DNA of 64,000 nucleotides from HK1 sp965202735. Lineage in GTDB: Bacteria; Pseudomonadota; Gammaproteobacteria; HK1. Position 1 is the stretch's first letter, and every line of letters starts with the position of its first letter. Shown piece after piece: positions 44,125 to 53,549 of the stretch. Position numbers and translations under genes: made by a program. The stretch lies in assembly GCA_965202735.1 (NCBI GenBank), contig OZ241844.1, forward strand, positions 1,054,001 through 1,118,000, given 5' to 3'. The notes beneath the pieces are model-generated. The model was not told where the DNA came from. It was given only the letters and a program-made list of their open reading frames with translations, and searched no databases.

Positions 44125-45006
44125 CTACGACGGGCCGAGCCGGGCCCGGTAGTCGAGCCATGTGTCCGACAGCCCCGCCACCGAGAGCACGAGCACCGTG
44201 GCGGGAGTCACGAGGAACAGGCCTGCGTACATGGCGACGAGCCAGCCGCGACCGCCGCCTCGCAGCCCGACGAGCCCGTGCACCGTGGCAACGCCCTGAA
44301 TCGCGCAGGCCGCAACGACCAGCATCAGGAGATCGTGTCCGATGCCGGCGCTCCGCGGGGCCAGCAACAGGGCGAGGACGACCACCCCCCCGGCCCCGGC
44401 TCCGAAGCGGCGCCCCACCCGCAGCGCCCGGAACTCGCGACCGAACCCGCCGGGATTGTCCAGCGCCGCATGCGCCCAGCGCGCCAGGAACACCGTGCAC
44501 ACCGACGTCACCATCACCGCGATCGGCAGCCCCGTCACCACGGTCCGGAGCATCCCGGCAAGCTCCTCGAACCCTCGCGGATCGACGCCCTCGTCCCCGG
44601 TCACGAGCAGCGCCGCAAACATGTCCAGCCACCACTGGGCGGGATCGGAGACCGTCAGGTACAGCATCGCGATGGCCGCTCCCGTGACCAGCGTCGCCGC
44701 CACGAGGACGGCGCCCTGGGACGCCGTGGTCCGGAGCAACGCACAGAGCGCGAGGACCGGCAGGCCGGTCACGACCACGAACAGCACCGCCGGCGCGGCC
44801 GACCCCGCCAGCACCCACATCGCAGCGGCGAAGACCGTGGCGGACCCTGCCAGCACCACCCCGCCTTCGGCCGCTCCGTAGCGCAGCGTCGCCAGTCCGA
44901 TGATCGCGCCCCCGACGAAGCTGAACGGCGGCACCAGCAGCGAAAGCGCCGATACGCCGATCGCGTGCCGACGGCTGCGCGAGACGAACCGGAGGAATCC
45001 GCGCAC
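44125..45006 (-). CDS. DUF2232-type integral membrane protein between rpsR and rplI
   Basis: 293-residue protein, very hydrophobic, with about eight membrane segments (e.g. AIGVSALSLLVPPFSFVGGA, LAGSATVFAAAMWVLAGSAA, AVLFVVVTGLPVLALCALLR). The position between rpsR and rplI and the overall character match the DUF2232 (YybS-like) proteins commonly found there in proteobacteria. No catalytic motif is visible and I assign no function. 15 bp after rpsR, so it is cotranscribed with ribosomal genes. Confidence 0.75.
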   Translation of the reverse strand: MRGFLRFVSRSRRHAIGVSALSLLVPPFSFVGGAIIGLATLRYGAAEGGVVLAGSATVFAAAMWVLAGSAAPAVLFVVVTGLPVLALCALLRTTASQGAVLVAATLVTGAAIAMLYLTVSDPAQWWLDMFAALLVTGDEGVDPRGFEELAGMLRTVVTGLPIAVMVTSVCTVFLARWAHAALDNPGGFGREFRALRVGRRFGAGAGGVVVLALLLAPRSAGIGHDLLMLVVAACAIQGVATVHGLVGLRGGGRGWLVAMYAGLFLVTPATVLVLSVAGLSDTWLDYRARLGPS

Positions 45007-45021
45007 GCGGCCCTCCCGGCG

Positions 45022-45249
45022 TCAACGATGCTGGTCGGTGTAGGGAAGCAGCGCGAGGAACCGCGCACGCTTGACGGCTCGCGCGAGCTGTCGCTGATAT
45101 CGCGCGCTCGTCCCCGTGATCCGGCTCGGAACGATCTTCCCGGTGTCCGACACGTATGCCTTGAGGGTGTTGAGATCCTTGTAGTCGATCTCCTTCACCC
45201 CCTCGACGGTAAAGCGGCAGTAGCGCCGCCTGCGAAAGAAACGCGCCAT
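45022..45249 (-). CDS. rpsR: 30S ribosomal protein S18
   Basis: Platform protein that pairs with S6. 75 residues, as in E. coli: MARFFRRRRYCRFTVEGVKE, IDYKDLNTLKAYVSDTGKIV, PSRITGTSARYQRQLARAVK, RARFLALLPYTDQHR. 63 bp after rpsF. The partner surface of S6 is normal despite the unusual S6 tail. Confidence 0.97.
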   Translation of the reverse strand: MARFFRRRRYCRFTVEGVKEIDYKDLNTLKAYVSDTGKIVPSRITGTSARYQRQLARAVKRARFLALLPYTDQHR

Positions 45250-45312
45250 GCAAGTTCTCCTTCCGTTGGCCCGGGACGCGCCCGGAAGGCCCGCGGCAGG
45301 CCCGGCGGGCCG

Positions 45313-46092
45313 TTACTCCTGCGCCCGCTCCGGCTTGAGCTGCGATTCGGGCTGCGACCCAGGCTCCGGCTCGGGCTGCGATTCGGGCTGCGGCCCAGGC
45401 TCCGGCCCGGACTGCGATTCGGGCTGCGACCCAGACTCCGGCCCGGGCTGCGCTTCGGGCTGCGGCCCAGGCTCCGGCTCGGGCTGCGATTCGGGCTGCG
45501 GCCCAGGCTCCGGCTCGGGCTTCGATTCGGGCTGCGGCCCAGGCGCCGGCTCGGGCTGCGCTTCGGACCGCGGCCCAGGCTCCGGCTCGGGCTTCGGTTC
45601 GGACCGCGGCCCAGGCTCCGGCTCGGGCTTCGAATCCACGGCTTCGCCGGGCTCGACCGGCGTCCCGGCGCGCCGCTCCCCGGACGTATCGGAGCCGTCC
45701 GCCTCGCGCGCCGCCGCCCGCTCGCCGCCCGACTCGCGGCGCCGGCCACGGCCTCCGCGCTCGTCCCTTCCCTCCTTCGACTTCGCGAGCGGCGACGGCT
45801 CCGTCGGAGCCGAGTCGCGCCGGATGATGAGGTGGCGGATGACCGCGTCGTTGAACTTGAAGGCGCTCGTCAGCTCCCCGAGCGCATCATGCGTGCACTC
45901 GACGTTCATGAGGACGTAGTGGGCCTTGTGCACCTTGTCGATGGGATAGGCGAGCTGGCGCCGGCCCCAGTCTTCGAGCCGGTGGATCGAGCCGCCGTCG
46001 GACTCGATCAGCGAGCGATATCGCTCGACCATCGCGGAAACCTGCTCGCTCTGGTCCGGATGGACCATGAACACCACTTCGTAGTGCCGCAT
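45313..46092 (-). CDS. rpsF: 30S ribosomal protein S6 with a repetitive Pro/Glu C-terminal tail
   Basis: S6 binds S18 on the 30S platform. 259 residues, twice the usual 100-135. Residues 1-~100 are normal S6 (MRHYEVVFMVHPDQSEQVSA, GRRQLAYPIDKVHKAHYVLM, FNDAVIRHLIIRRDSAP). Residues ~105-155 are a charged Arg/Glu linker, and ~155-250 comprise eight 12-residue repeats of the type QPEPEPGPQPES, ending QLKPERAQE. In E. coli, RimK adds glutamates to the S6 C-terminus; this tail is itself rich in Glu. Start ATG at 46092 with AAGGAG upstream; promoter at 46189-46217. Confidence 0.95.
   Translation of the reverse strand: MRHYEVVFMVHPDQSEQVSAMVERYRSLIESDGGSIHRLEDWGRRQLAYPIDKVHKAHYVLMNVECTHDALGELTSAFKFNDAVIRHLIIRRDSAPTEPSPLAKSKEGRDERGGRGRRRESGGERAAAREADGSDTSGERRAGTPVEPGEAVDSKPEPEPGPRSEPKPEPEPGPRSEAQPEPAPGPQPESKPEPEPGPQPESQPEPEPGPQPEAQPGPESGSQPESQSGPEPGPQPESQPEPEPGSQPESQLKPERAQE
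45343..45630 (-). repeat. Eight 36-bp tandem repeats in the 3' end of rpsF
   Basis: Eight imperfect 36-bp units, visible on the plus strand as repeated GGCTCGGGCTGCGATTCGGG plus CTGCGGCCCAGGCTCC. The period is a multiple of three, so copy-number change keeps the frame. Codes for Pro/Glu/Gln/Ser/Gly 12-mers with point differences between units, meaning the array is not newly made. Confidence 0.9.
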
Positions 46093-46188
46093 CGATCGCT
46101 CCTTTCGGGTCTGCCTCCCGGGCACGCCGCCGCGGTGAGGCAAGGAGTGGATGGAACCGGTCCGGCCAGTCCGGCCGAACGGCGGCGC

Positions 46189-46217
46189 ATGGTAGGAAAT
46201 TCCCGCCGGCCCTTCAA
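46189..46217 (-). promoter_or_regulatory. Sigma70-like promoter for rpsF-rpsR-DUF2232-rplI
   Basis: Minus-strand TTGAAG (46212-46217, 4 of 6), 17-bp spacer, TACCAT (46189-46194, 4 of 6), with about 96 bp to the rpsF ATG. It is the only good pair in the intergenic region. Confidence 0.55.
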
Positions 46218-46246
46218 CACTCACTCACTCGGTGCCGTTCACGGGG

Positions 46247-46366
46247 CAGGAATTCCCGCCAGCGCCCGGAGAGGCCGTGCCGTGGTGGGATTCCGGCGCG
46301 ATTCCGACCCTCGGGGCGCCGGGTCGAGGGGAATTCGGGAGCATGTCTCCGCCTGGCGGGAATTGC
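46247..46366 (+). repeat. Family-1 REP/MITE-like element, copy 4
   Basis: About 120 bp with ends GGAATTCCCGCCAGCGCCCG and CCTGGCGGGAATTGC. Core AGAGGCCGTGCCGTGGTGGG and CGAGGGGAATTCGGGAGCAT. The only copy not placed within ~75 bp after a stop codon; it lies 30 bp upstream of the rpsF promoter and 27 bp before a family-2 element. Confidence 0.85.
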
Positions 46367-46392
46367 TGTTCACCGCGTGCCGTTCACCGCGC

Positions 46393-46602
46393 CGCATGAA
46401 GTGGAGGCGGCGTGCGGCCCGAAGACACCCGCATTCTCCCCTCGGGCCGGAGCACGAGGTCTCCGAGCCGCTCGCCCGTCGCCGGGCTCAGGAGAAGACA
46501 CCCGCATTCTCCCCTCTCCCCCCGGGAGAGGGGCCGGGGGTGAGGGCGCGGCGATGATTCGGTCCCCTCACCCCTCTCCCGGGGGGAGAGGGGCTTCTCT
46601 CG
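46393..46602 (+). repeat. Family-2 long palindromic repeat, copy a
   Basis: Starts TGAAGTGGAGGCGGCGTGCG, continues GGCCCGAAGACACCCGCATT and ends GGGGGGAGAGGGGCTTCT. Internal inverted repeat CCCCTCTCCC/GGGAGAGGGG. The stretch ACACCCGCATTCTCCCCT occurs twice because ~73 bp are inserted or duplicated. The same element lies in the opposite orientation at 57463-57600. Confidence 0.8.
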
Positions 46603-46634
46603 GGACCGGTCGCCGGCAGCCCTCGGGACTCGAA

Positions 46635-47420
46635 TCACGTCTCCCCGCGCCTCGCCGTGGAATCGCCCGCCCGCCGCCGGGCGGAGCGCTGGCGCACCGC
46701 TTCGAACAGGAAGACGGCGGCCGCGGCCGAGACGTTCAGGCTCTCGACCGAATCGTCGAGCGGGATCGAGACGAGCCGGTCGCACCGCTCGCGGGTGAGC
46801 CGGCGCAGCCCCCGCGCCTCGCCGCCGAGCACGATCGCGTGCGGCGCCCGGAAGTCGGTGTCGTACAGCGAATGTTCCGCGCCGGACATCGCCCCGATCA
46901 CCGACAGGCCGGCCCCGGCAATGCGTTCCAGGGCGTCCGCGATGTTCGTGACCGGCACGAGCGGCAGATGTTCGGCCGCGCCGCTCGCGGCCTTGCGGGC
47001 GGCCGCGGTCAGGGAAGCGCTCCGTCGCTTCGGAACGACCACTGCGTCGGCGCCCGCCCCCGCCGCGCACCGCATGGCCGCACCGAGGTTGCGCGGGTCC
47101 TGCACCTCGTCGAGCACGACGATCAGGCTCGGGGGCGGGGTCCGGCCGAGAAGCCGGTCGAGGCTCACGACCGGCGCCTCCGCGCTTGGCCGGTATCTCG
47201 CGACGACTCCCTGATGGGCGACTCGGCCGACCATCCGCTCGATCGCTTCGCGGCTCACCCGGTGCACCGTGATGCCGGATGCGGCGCGGAGCGACAGCGC
47301 GCGGCGAAGCGCCGGAGACTCGCGCCGCGCCTGTACCCACAATTCCGGAATCCCCGCCGGATCACGCTCCACGAGGGCCCGGACCGCGTGCACTCCGAAG
47401 ACCAGGTCAGGCCCGGCCAC
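46635..47420 (-). CDS. rlmB: 23S rRNA (guanosine-2'-O-)-methyltransferase RlmB
   Basis: SPOUT-class enzyme that methylates G2251 in the 23S P-loop, using S-adenosylmethionine. 261 residues (E. coli 243). MAGPDLVFGVHAVRALVERD, then the knot motifs LDEVQDPRNLGAAMRCAAG, HAIVLGGEARGLRRLTRERC and DDSVESLNVSAAAAVFLFEA. The start overlaps the 3' end of rnr by 14 bp, so the two are coupled as in E. coli. Confidence 0.95.
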   Translation of the reverse strand: MAGPDLVFGVHAVRALVERDPAGIPELWVQARRESPALRRALSLRAASGITVHRVSREAIERMVGRVAHQGVVARYRPSAEAPVVSLDRLLGRTPPPSLIVVLDEVQDPRNLGAAMRCAAGAGADAVVVPKRRSASLTAAARKAASGAAEHLPLVPVTNIADALERIAGAGLSVIGAMSGAEHSLYDTDFRAPHAIVLGGEARGLRRLTRERCDRLVSIPLDDSVESLNVSAAAAVFLFEAVRQRSARRRAGDSTARRGET

Positions 47421-49680
47421 GCCGGCTCCGTCCCGGTCCGGCCCGCCGGCCGCTCGGACCGCGCGCCGGAGCGTCCCGGCGGCCGCTCCCCCGGCGCGCG
47501 TGCTCCCGTCCCGCCGGCTCGAAGTCCACCCGCCGCTCGTCGGGGTCCACGCGCGCCACGCGGACCCGCATCCGATCGCCGAGCCGGAACGAACGCCGCG
47601 TGCGCTCTCCGCTCAGTCGATGCCGGACCGGATCGAAGTGAAAGTAGTCCGAGCCCAGCGCGCTGACGTGAACGAGACCTTCGACGAACACGTCGTCGAG
47701 GGTGACGAAGACTCCGAATGCGACCACCCCGGTGATGGTCCCGTCGAACACGTCCCCCAGCTTCCCGAGCATGAGCTCGCACTTGAGCCATGCGATCGCG
47801 TCGCGCGTCGCATCGTCGGCGCGCCGTTCGGTCATGGAGCAATGGTCGCCCACCGCGGCCAGCGACGAGCCGGGCGCCGGCTCGAAGTCTCCGGGCCGGC
47901 CGCGCCGCAGGACGTGACGGACGGCGCGGTGCGCGATGACGTCGGGGTAGCGCCGGATGGGAGAGGTGAAGTGGACGTAGGCACGATGGGCAAGCCCGAA
48001 GTGCCCCGCGTTGCCCGGTGCGTACGCCGCCTGCGAGAGCGAGCGCAGCAGCACGGTCTGGACGAGCCGGGCATCCGGACGCGACGCCGCGTCCTCGACG
48101 ACGGCGGCGAAGTGCCGCGGCTCCGGCGCGTCGCCCCCGCCGAGCCTGAGCCCGAGCTCGTCGAGGAAGACCCGCAGCTCTTCCACCCTGTCGGGAGGAG
48201 GCCCCTCGTGGATGCGGTGGAGCACGGGCAGCCGGTGGCGCTCCAGGAGCCTCGCGGCGGCGACGTTGGCCGCCACCATGCACTCCTCGATGATGCGGTG
48301 CGCGACGTTGCGCTCGGCGGGCTCGAGTCGCGCCACCCGGCCGTCCGGGCCGAGCACCACCCGGGTCTCGGCCAGGTCCAGGTCGATGGCGCCTCGCTCG
48401 TCGCGGGCGCAGCGCAGCGACGCGTACGCGTCGCGCAGCAGGCCGAGCATCGGCGCAACGTCCGCGAGCCTCTCGCGCACCCCCGCACCATCCTGTTCGA
48501 GCGCCTTCGACACCTCGGTGTAGGTCAGGCGCGCCCGCGAGCGGATCACACCTTCGAAGAAACGCGACCGGCGCACGCGGCCCGACCGGGTGACGATCAG
48601 CTCGCAGCCGAGGCAGAGCCGGTCCTCGTGCGGCCGGAGCGAGCACAGCCCGTTCGAGAGCGATTCGGGCAGCATCGGGACGACCCGGTCCGGGAAGTAG
48701 ACGGAGTTGCCCCGCAGCCGCGCTTCCGCGTCCAGCGCCGTGCCGGGAAGGACGTAGGCGGATACGTCGGCGATGGCCACCACGATCCGCCACCCTCCGG
48801 CGGTACGCCCGCAGTGGACCGCGTCGTCGAAGTCGCGGGCATCCTCCCCGTCGATGGTGACGAACGCGAGGCCGCGCAGATCCTCCCGGCCCTCGAGGTC
48901 CGCGCCGCGCACCCCGGCCGGGAGCGCCAGCGCCTGCGACACCATCTCTTCGGGCCACGCGTCCGGCAGCTCGTACGCGCGTATCGCGACGTCGGTCTCC
49001 ATGCCCGGCAGCATCCGGGACCCCAGCACCTCCTCGACGGTGCCGGCCGGTGGGTGGCGCCCCGTCGGCGGCTCGGTGACGCGCGCGACGACATAGTCGC
49101 CGTCGCGCGCATCGGAGCCCGCGTCCGGCGGAACGAGGACGTCGTGATGGATTCGGGAGTTGTGGGGGCGCACGAAGGCGACCCCGCTCTCGCGCCAGAG
49201 CCGCCCGACCACCTTCGCGACGCCCCGTTCGATGACCTCGACCAGCGCCCCCTCGCGGCGCCCGTCGCGATCGACCTTCACCACGCGGGCCACCACCCGG
49301 TCTCCGTGCATCAGCCGGCGCATGTGCCGCGGGGAGAGGAACAGGTCGGGGCCCGCGTCGTCGGACCGGACGAATCCGAACCCGTCGCGATGCCCGATGA
49401 CACGCCCGGTGACGAAGTCCGTCCGGTCGCCGAGCCCGAACTGCCCGCGGCGATTGCGCACGACCTGGCCGTCGCGCTCCATGGCCGCGAGCCGCCGCTG
49501 CAGCGCCTCCTGCTCCGCGAGGGACCGGAGGGCGTGCGCGCCGGCGATCCGGGTGAACGGCACAGGCGCGCCGGCCTGGTCGAGAAACTCGATCAGCGCA
49601 CTGCGTTCGGGCAGGTTCGCGACACGTTCGCGGGCGCCGCGCGAAGCGTCGCGGCGTGAGGCTGGCGGGCTCGTTGACAA
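47407..49680 (-). CDS. rnr: Ribonuclease R
   Basis: 3'-5' exoribonuclease that degrades structured RNA and acts in rRNA quality control. About 757 residues (E. coli 813). N-terminal winged helix SALIEFLDQAGAPVPFTRIA, cold-shock domains, the RNB domain with TIDGEDARDFDDAVHC carrying the catalytic aspartates, HFTSPIRRYPDVIAHRAVRH, and a C-terminal S1 domain (GTITGVVAFGVFVTLDDVFV) with a basic tail. Start is uncertain: the TTG at 49680 is the first plausible codon that avoids the antisense of tRNA-Leu, but no clear ribosome binding site precedes it. Confidence 0.9.
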   Translation of the reverse strand: MSTSPPASRRDASRGARERVANLPERSALIEFLDQAGAPVPFTRIAGAHALRSLAEQEALQRRLAAMERDGQVVRNRRGQFGLGDRTDFVTGRVIGHRDGFGFVRSDDAGPDLFLSPRHMRRLMHGDRVVARVVKVDRDGRREGALVEVIERGVAKVVGRLWRESGVAFVRPHNSRIHHDVLVPPDAGSDARDGDYVVARVTEPPTGRHPPAGTVEEVLGSRMLPGMETDVAIRAYELPDAWPEEMVSQALALPAGVRGADLEGREDLRGLAFVTIDGEDARDFDDAVHCGRTAGGWRIVVAIADVSAYVLPGTALDAEARLRGNSVYFPDRVVPMLPESLSNGLCSLRPHEDRLCLGCELIVTRSGRVRRSRFFEGVIRSRARLTYTEVSKALEQDGAGVRERLADVAPMLGLLRDAYASLRCARDERGAIDLDLAETRVVLGPDGRVARLEPAERNVAHRIIEECMVAANVAAARLLERHRLPVLHRIHEGPPPDRVEELRVFLDELGLRLGGGDAPEPRHFAAVVEDAASRPDARLVQTVLLRSLSQAAYAPGNAGHFGLAHRAYVHFTSPIRRYPDVIAHRAVRHVLRRGRPGDFEPAPGSSLAAVGDHCSMTERRADDATRDAIAWLKCELMLGKLGDVFDGTITGVVAFGVFVTLDDVFVEGLVHVSALGSDYFHFDPVRHRLSGERTRRSFRLGDRMRVRVARVDPDERRVDFEPAGREHARRGSGRRDAPARGPSGRRAGPGRSRRGRA

Positions 49681-50030
49681 AGGATCGGGACGGTGAGTAT
49701 GGTCCGCGCGTCGTTCAGGCCGGTGCCGGCGCTGCCCTGCGTTCGCGACCCCCGACGACGGCCGCGCCGAGGTGGCGGAACTGGTAGACGCGCATGGTTC
49801 AGGTCCATGTGGGGGCAACCCCGTGGAGGTTCAAGTCCTCTCCTCGGCACCACTTCCGGGCCTGATCCGCTCAGCCGGAGACGGCCGGATCTCCACCGCC
49901 GCTCAGCGATCCGCACCCGCAAGGAGCCCCGCCCTCGCGGGATGATGCGCCCGGCCGGTGGAGGGACGTACTCCTCGGCATTCTCGCCCTCGTAGTACTC
50001 GTCGAAAGTATCCTGGTTGTGTGCGGGCAT
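49593..50030 (-). CDS. Doubtful small protein next to tRNA-Leu
   Basis: An ATG at 50030 with AAGGAG seven bases upstream opens MPAHNQDTFDEYYEGENAEE, then YVPPPAGRIIPRGRGSLRVR. The acidic start looks protein-like. Downstream the frame crosses the antisense of tRNA-Leu (49766-49852) and overlaps the rnr start, which argues against the full 145 residues. Perhaps a short real gene that has lost its stop, or chance. No family recognised. Confidence 0.2.
   Translation of the reverse strand: MPAHNQDTFDEYYEGENAEEYVPPPAGRIIPRGRGSLRVRIAERRWRSGRLRLSGSGPEVVPRRGLEPPRGCPHMDLNHARLPVPPPRRGRRRGSRTQGSAGTGLNDARTILTVPILCQRARQPHAATLRAAPANVSRTCPNAVR
49766..49852 (+). tRNA. tRNA-Leu (anticodon CAG)
   Basis: 87 nt with encoded CCA. 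Acceptor GCCGAGG pairs with CCTCGGC; D arm GGCGGAACTGGTAGACGC is typical of leucine tRNAs; anticodon stem-loop CATGG-TTCAGGT-CCATG gives CAG; long variable arm TGGGGGCAACCCCG. It stands alone on the plus strand among minus-strand genes. No integrase or att repeat is seen beside it. Confidence 0.97.
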
Positions 50031-50130
50031 CGTTCGTCTCCTTGCCGAGTGTGAGGGTCGGGCGGGAAGGCCGGAGGCTGGACCGGCTTGCGGAGGTTTC
50101 GTCCTCTCGCAGCAGAGGCTTCTCACCCTC

Positions 50131-52248
50131 CTATCGGGCGATCGACGAACGCAGCACCCCGAGGGTGTCATCGAGCACCTGGAGGTCGCGGGCGAGGGAG
50201 CGCCGAGCGGTACGCGAGAGCCGCCGGACCTCGATGCGGCTGCCCGGCGGGACGCCGGCCGCAAGATCGCCGAGCTGCTGCTCGAGGACCAGGGTGAGCA
50301 GCGTGCGGTGGATCCGCACCAGCGTCTCCGCATCCGAAGTCGACAGCCGGCCCGCCGCGCTCGCGTCCTGGATGCGCTCGGGGGTCGAGCGCGCCCGCGA
50401 TCCGATCCGCAGCGCCAGCGTGCGCGCGGCCCCGACCAGCGGGAGCAGGCCGCCCATCTTCAGATCGACCCGCCCGTCGGTCGCGCGCAGCCGGCCGAAC
50501 CGGCCGACCGGCGGAGACATGGCGGCGACCGACTCGGCGAGCAGCGCGAGGAATGCGGGTGAACGCCGCGCCGCGTCGACCGCGACCGCGTGCAGGTCCC
50601 GCCCCAGCTCGGCAGCGCCCGCCACCGGCGCGAGGTCGTAGAAGATGTCGACGTGGAGCAGGTCGGCGGGAGCGGAGCGCCGCAGCCAGCCGGCGACCCG
50701 CTCTCGCCAGGTATCCATGGCGCCCCGCCACGCGGGGTTCGAGGCCATGATGCCGCCCTGGCAGCGGCGCACTCCGGCCTCGTCGAGAAGCTCCGCGAGG
50801 CGCGCGCCGAGCGCCGCGAACCACGCGTCGTCATCGTCCGAGCCGGCGTGCACCAGCGCGTTGTCCTGATCGGCCGACAGCAGGCTCTCGCCCCGACCGC
50901 CCGAGCCGAGCACGAGCACGCACCACGGGGCCGGCGGCGGACCGAATCCCTCCCGTGCGAGCCGATCGACGGCGATCGAGGCGGCTCGCCCCGTGAGCGC
51001 GCGGATCTCGTTCGAGACGATGCGGGCGGCGGCATCGCCTGCAAGCCCCTCCGCCACGAGTCCGGCCGCGACCTCGGGAAGCCGGCTGTGGGCGGCCGCG
51101 AGCGCGGCGGCATCATCGGCGCAGGCGACCGCGTCGCCCAGCTCGGCGGCGGCGCTCGCGCGGTGGCGCAGCAGATCGCGCTGGGAGACCATGCCGATCG
51201 CCGCGCCGGCGCCATCCACGACGCAGAGGTGCCGGACCCCGAGCCGATCCATCCGCCCCAGCACCCGATAGATCATCTCGTCGCCCGACATCGCCCGGAC
51301 CGGCGTGCTCATCACGGCCGAGACCGGCGTCGAGTCGGGATCGATGCCCGGGTCCGTGGATGCCCGCAGCAGGTCGCGCTCGGTGACGATGCCGGCCGGC
51401 CGCGGCTCGTCACCGGCGACGAGGAGCGCGCCGATCCGCTCCGCGGTCATGATCCGGGCGGCCTCGCGGAGCGTCCCACCGGCGGGCATCGACCGCACGG
51501 GGGCCTGCATCACCTCGTCGAGCCGCCGCAGGTAGAGGAAGCTGTCGATGCGGGCCAGCGGAGGCGGCGACGGCGCGCGGGCGGGCGCTCCGGGCATCGC
51601 GTGCCAGCCCGCCTCCATCTCGCGCCGGACCAGGTCCGCGCGCCGCGCCGCGAGCGCCTGCGCCTCGCCGAGGGTCCGCACGTCCGCCTCCCTCAACCGC
51701 GGGACGAGCTCGACGAAGATCCGGGCCGCGGCGAGGCTGTCGCCGAGCGCATCGTGGCGCCCCTCGATGGTGACGCCGTACCGCCTGGCGAGCGACTCCA
51801 GGCCGAGGTCGACCAGCCCCCGGTCGAGCGCGCCCGCGAGGTGCCCGACGTCGAGCGCCGGCGGGTCGCGCCAGGACAGCCCGGCCCGCGCCGCCTCGTG
51901 GCGCAGAACCGCGAGGTCGAACCGGATGCTCTGGCCGATCACCACGCGGCCCGCGAGCATCTCCGCCAGCGGCTCGAACAGCTCGGCGAGCTTCGGCGCG
52001 CCCGCGACCCCGGAATCCGCGATCCCGTGAATGCGGGTCGACGTGGCGGGGATCGGGACCCCCGGATCCACCCGGGCGTCGATGCGCGGCTCATCCAGGA
52101 TGACGGCCCCGCGCATCGACACCGCGCCGATCTGGACGACGCGGTCGTTCGCGACGTCCAGCCCGGTGGTCTCCAGATCGAGCGCGATCGCGGGCAGGGC
52201 CGCGAGCGCGGTGTGACTCGGCGGGTGGCGGGTGGCCGGCATCGCCAT
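50131..52248 (-). CDS. DnaQ-type exonuclease + CBS pair + DUF294 nucleotidyltransferase-like protein
   Basis: 705 residues. Residues ~15-185 form a DEDDh exonuclease domain: ALDLETTGLDVANDRVVQIG (ExoI), IGQSIRFDLAVLRHEAA (ExoII), GRHDALGDSLAAARIF (ExoIII with the His). Residues ~245-365 are a CBS pair (MTAERIGALLVAG; MDRLGVRHLCVVDGAG). Residues ~400-560 are the DUF294 nucleotidyltransferase-like domain (VLGSGGRGESLLSADQDNAL), followed by the DUF294 C-terminal domain. Proteins of this make-up are often linked to acetate symporters and may be regulatory; no symporter is nearby. ATG at 52248 lies 8 bp after purA. Confidence 0.85.
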   Translation of the reverse strand: MAMPATRHPPSHTALAALPAIALDLETTGLDVANDRVVQIGAVSMRGAVILDEPRIDARVDPGVPIPATSTRIHGIADSGVAGAPKLAELFEPLAEMLAGRVVIGQSIRFDLAVLRHEAARAGLSWRDPPALDVGHLAGALDRGLVDLGLESLARRYGVTIEGRHDALGDSLAAARIFVELVPRLREADVRTLGEAQALAARRADLVRREMEAGWHAMPGAPARAPSPPPLARIDSFLYLRRLDEVMQAPVRSMPAGGTLREAARIMTAERIGALLVAGDEPRPAGIVTERDLLRASTDPGIDPDSTPVSAVMSTPVRAMSGDEMIYRVLGRMDRLGVRHLCVVDGAGAAIGMVSQRDLLRHRASAAAELGDAVACADDAAALAAAHSRLPEVAAGLVAEGLAGDAAARIVSNEIRALTGRAASIAVDRLAREGFGPPPAPWCVLVLGSGGRGESLLSADQDNALVHAGSDDDDAWFAALGARLAELLDEAGVRRCQGGIMASNPAWRGAMDTWRERVAGWLRRSAPADLLHVDIFYDLAPVAGAAELGRDLHAVAVDAARRSPAFLALLAESVAAMSPPVGRFGRLRATDGRVDLKMGGLLPLVGAARTLALRIGSRARSTPERIQDASAAGRLSTSDAETLVRIHRTLLTLVLEQQLGDLAAGVPPGSRIEVRRLSRTARRSLARDLQVLDDTLGVLRSSIAR

Positions 52249-52256
52249 CCCGGACG

Positions 52257-53545
<1,289 letters not shown>

Positions 53546-53549
<4 letters not shown>

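Larger units (their letters stand above)
46093..46634. other. rpsF-rlmB intergenic region
   Basis: 542 bp without a gene. From the rpsF side it holds the rpsF leader and promoter (46189-46217), family-1 repeat copy 4 (46247-46366), then the long family-2 element (46393-46602) that ends 32 bp from the rlmB stop. The rest is unremarkable. Confidence 0.7.

Noticed and set aside
45343..45630. CRISPR or non-coding repeat at the end of rpsF
   Set aside because: The 36-bp units are contiguous, lack spacers and continue the rpsF reading frame to a proper stop.
49680..49818. Start of rnr at the ATG 49818
   Set aside because: The extra residues are antisense of tRNA-Leu and show no RNase R similarity.
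49766..49852. tRNA-Leu as an integration site for a genomic island
   Set aside because: No integrase, no direct repeat of the tRNA 3' end and no foreign gene block were found on either side.
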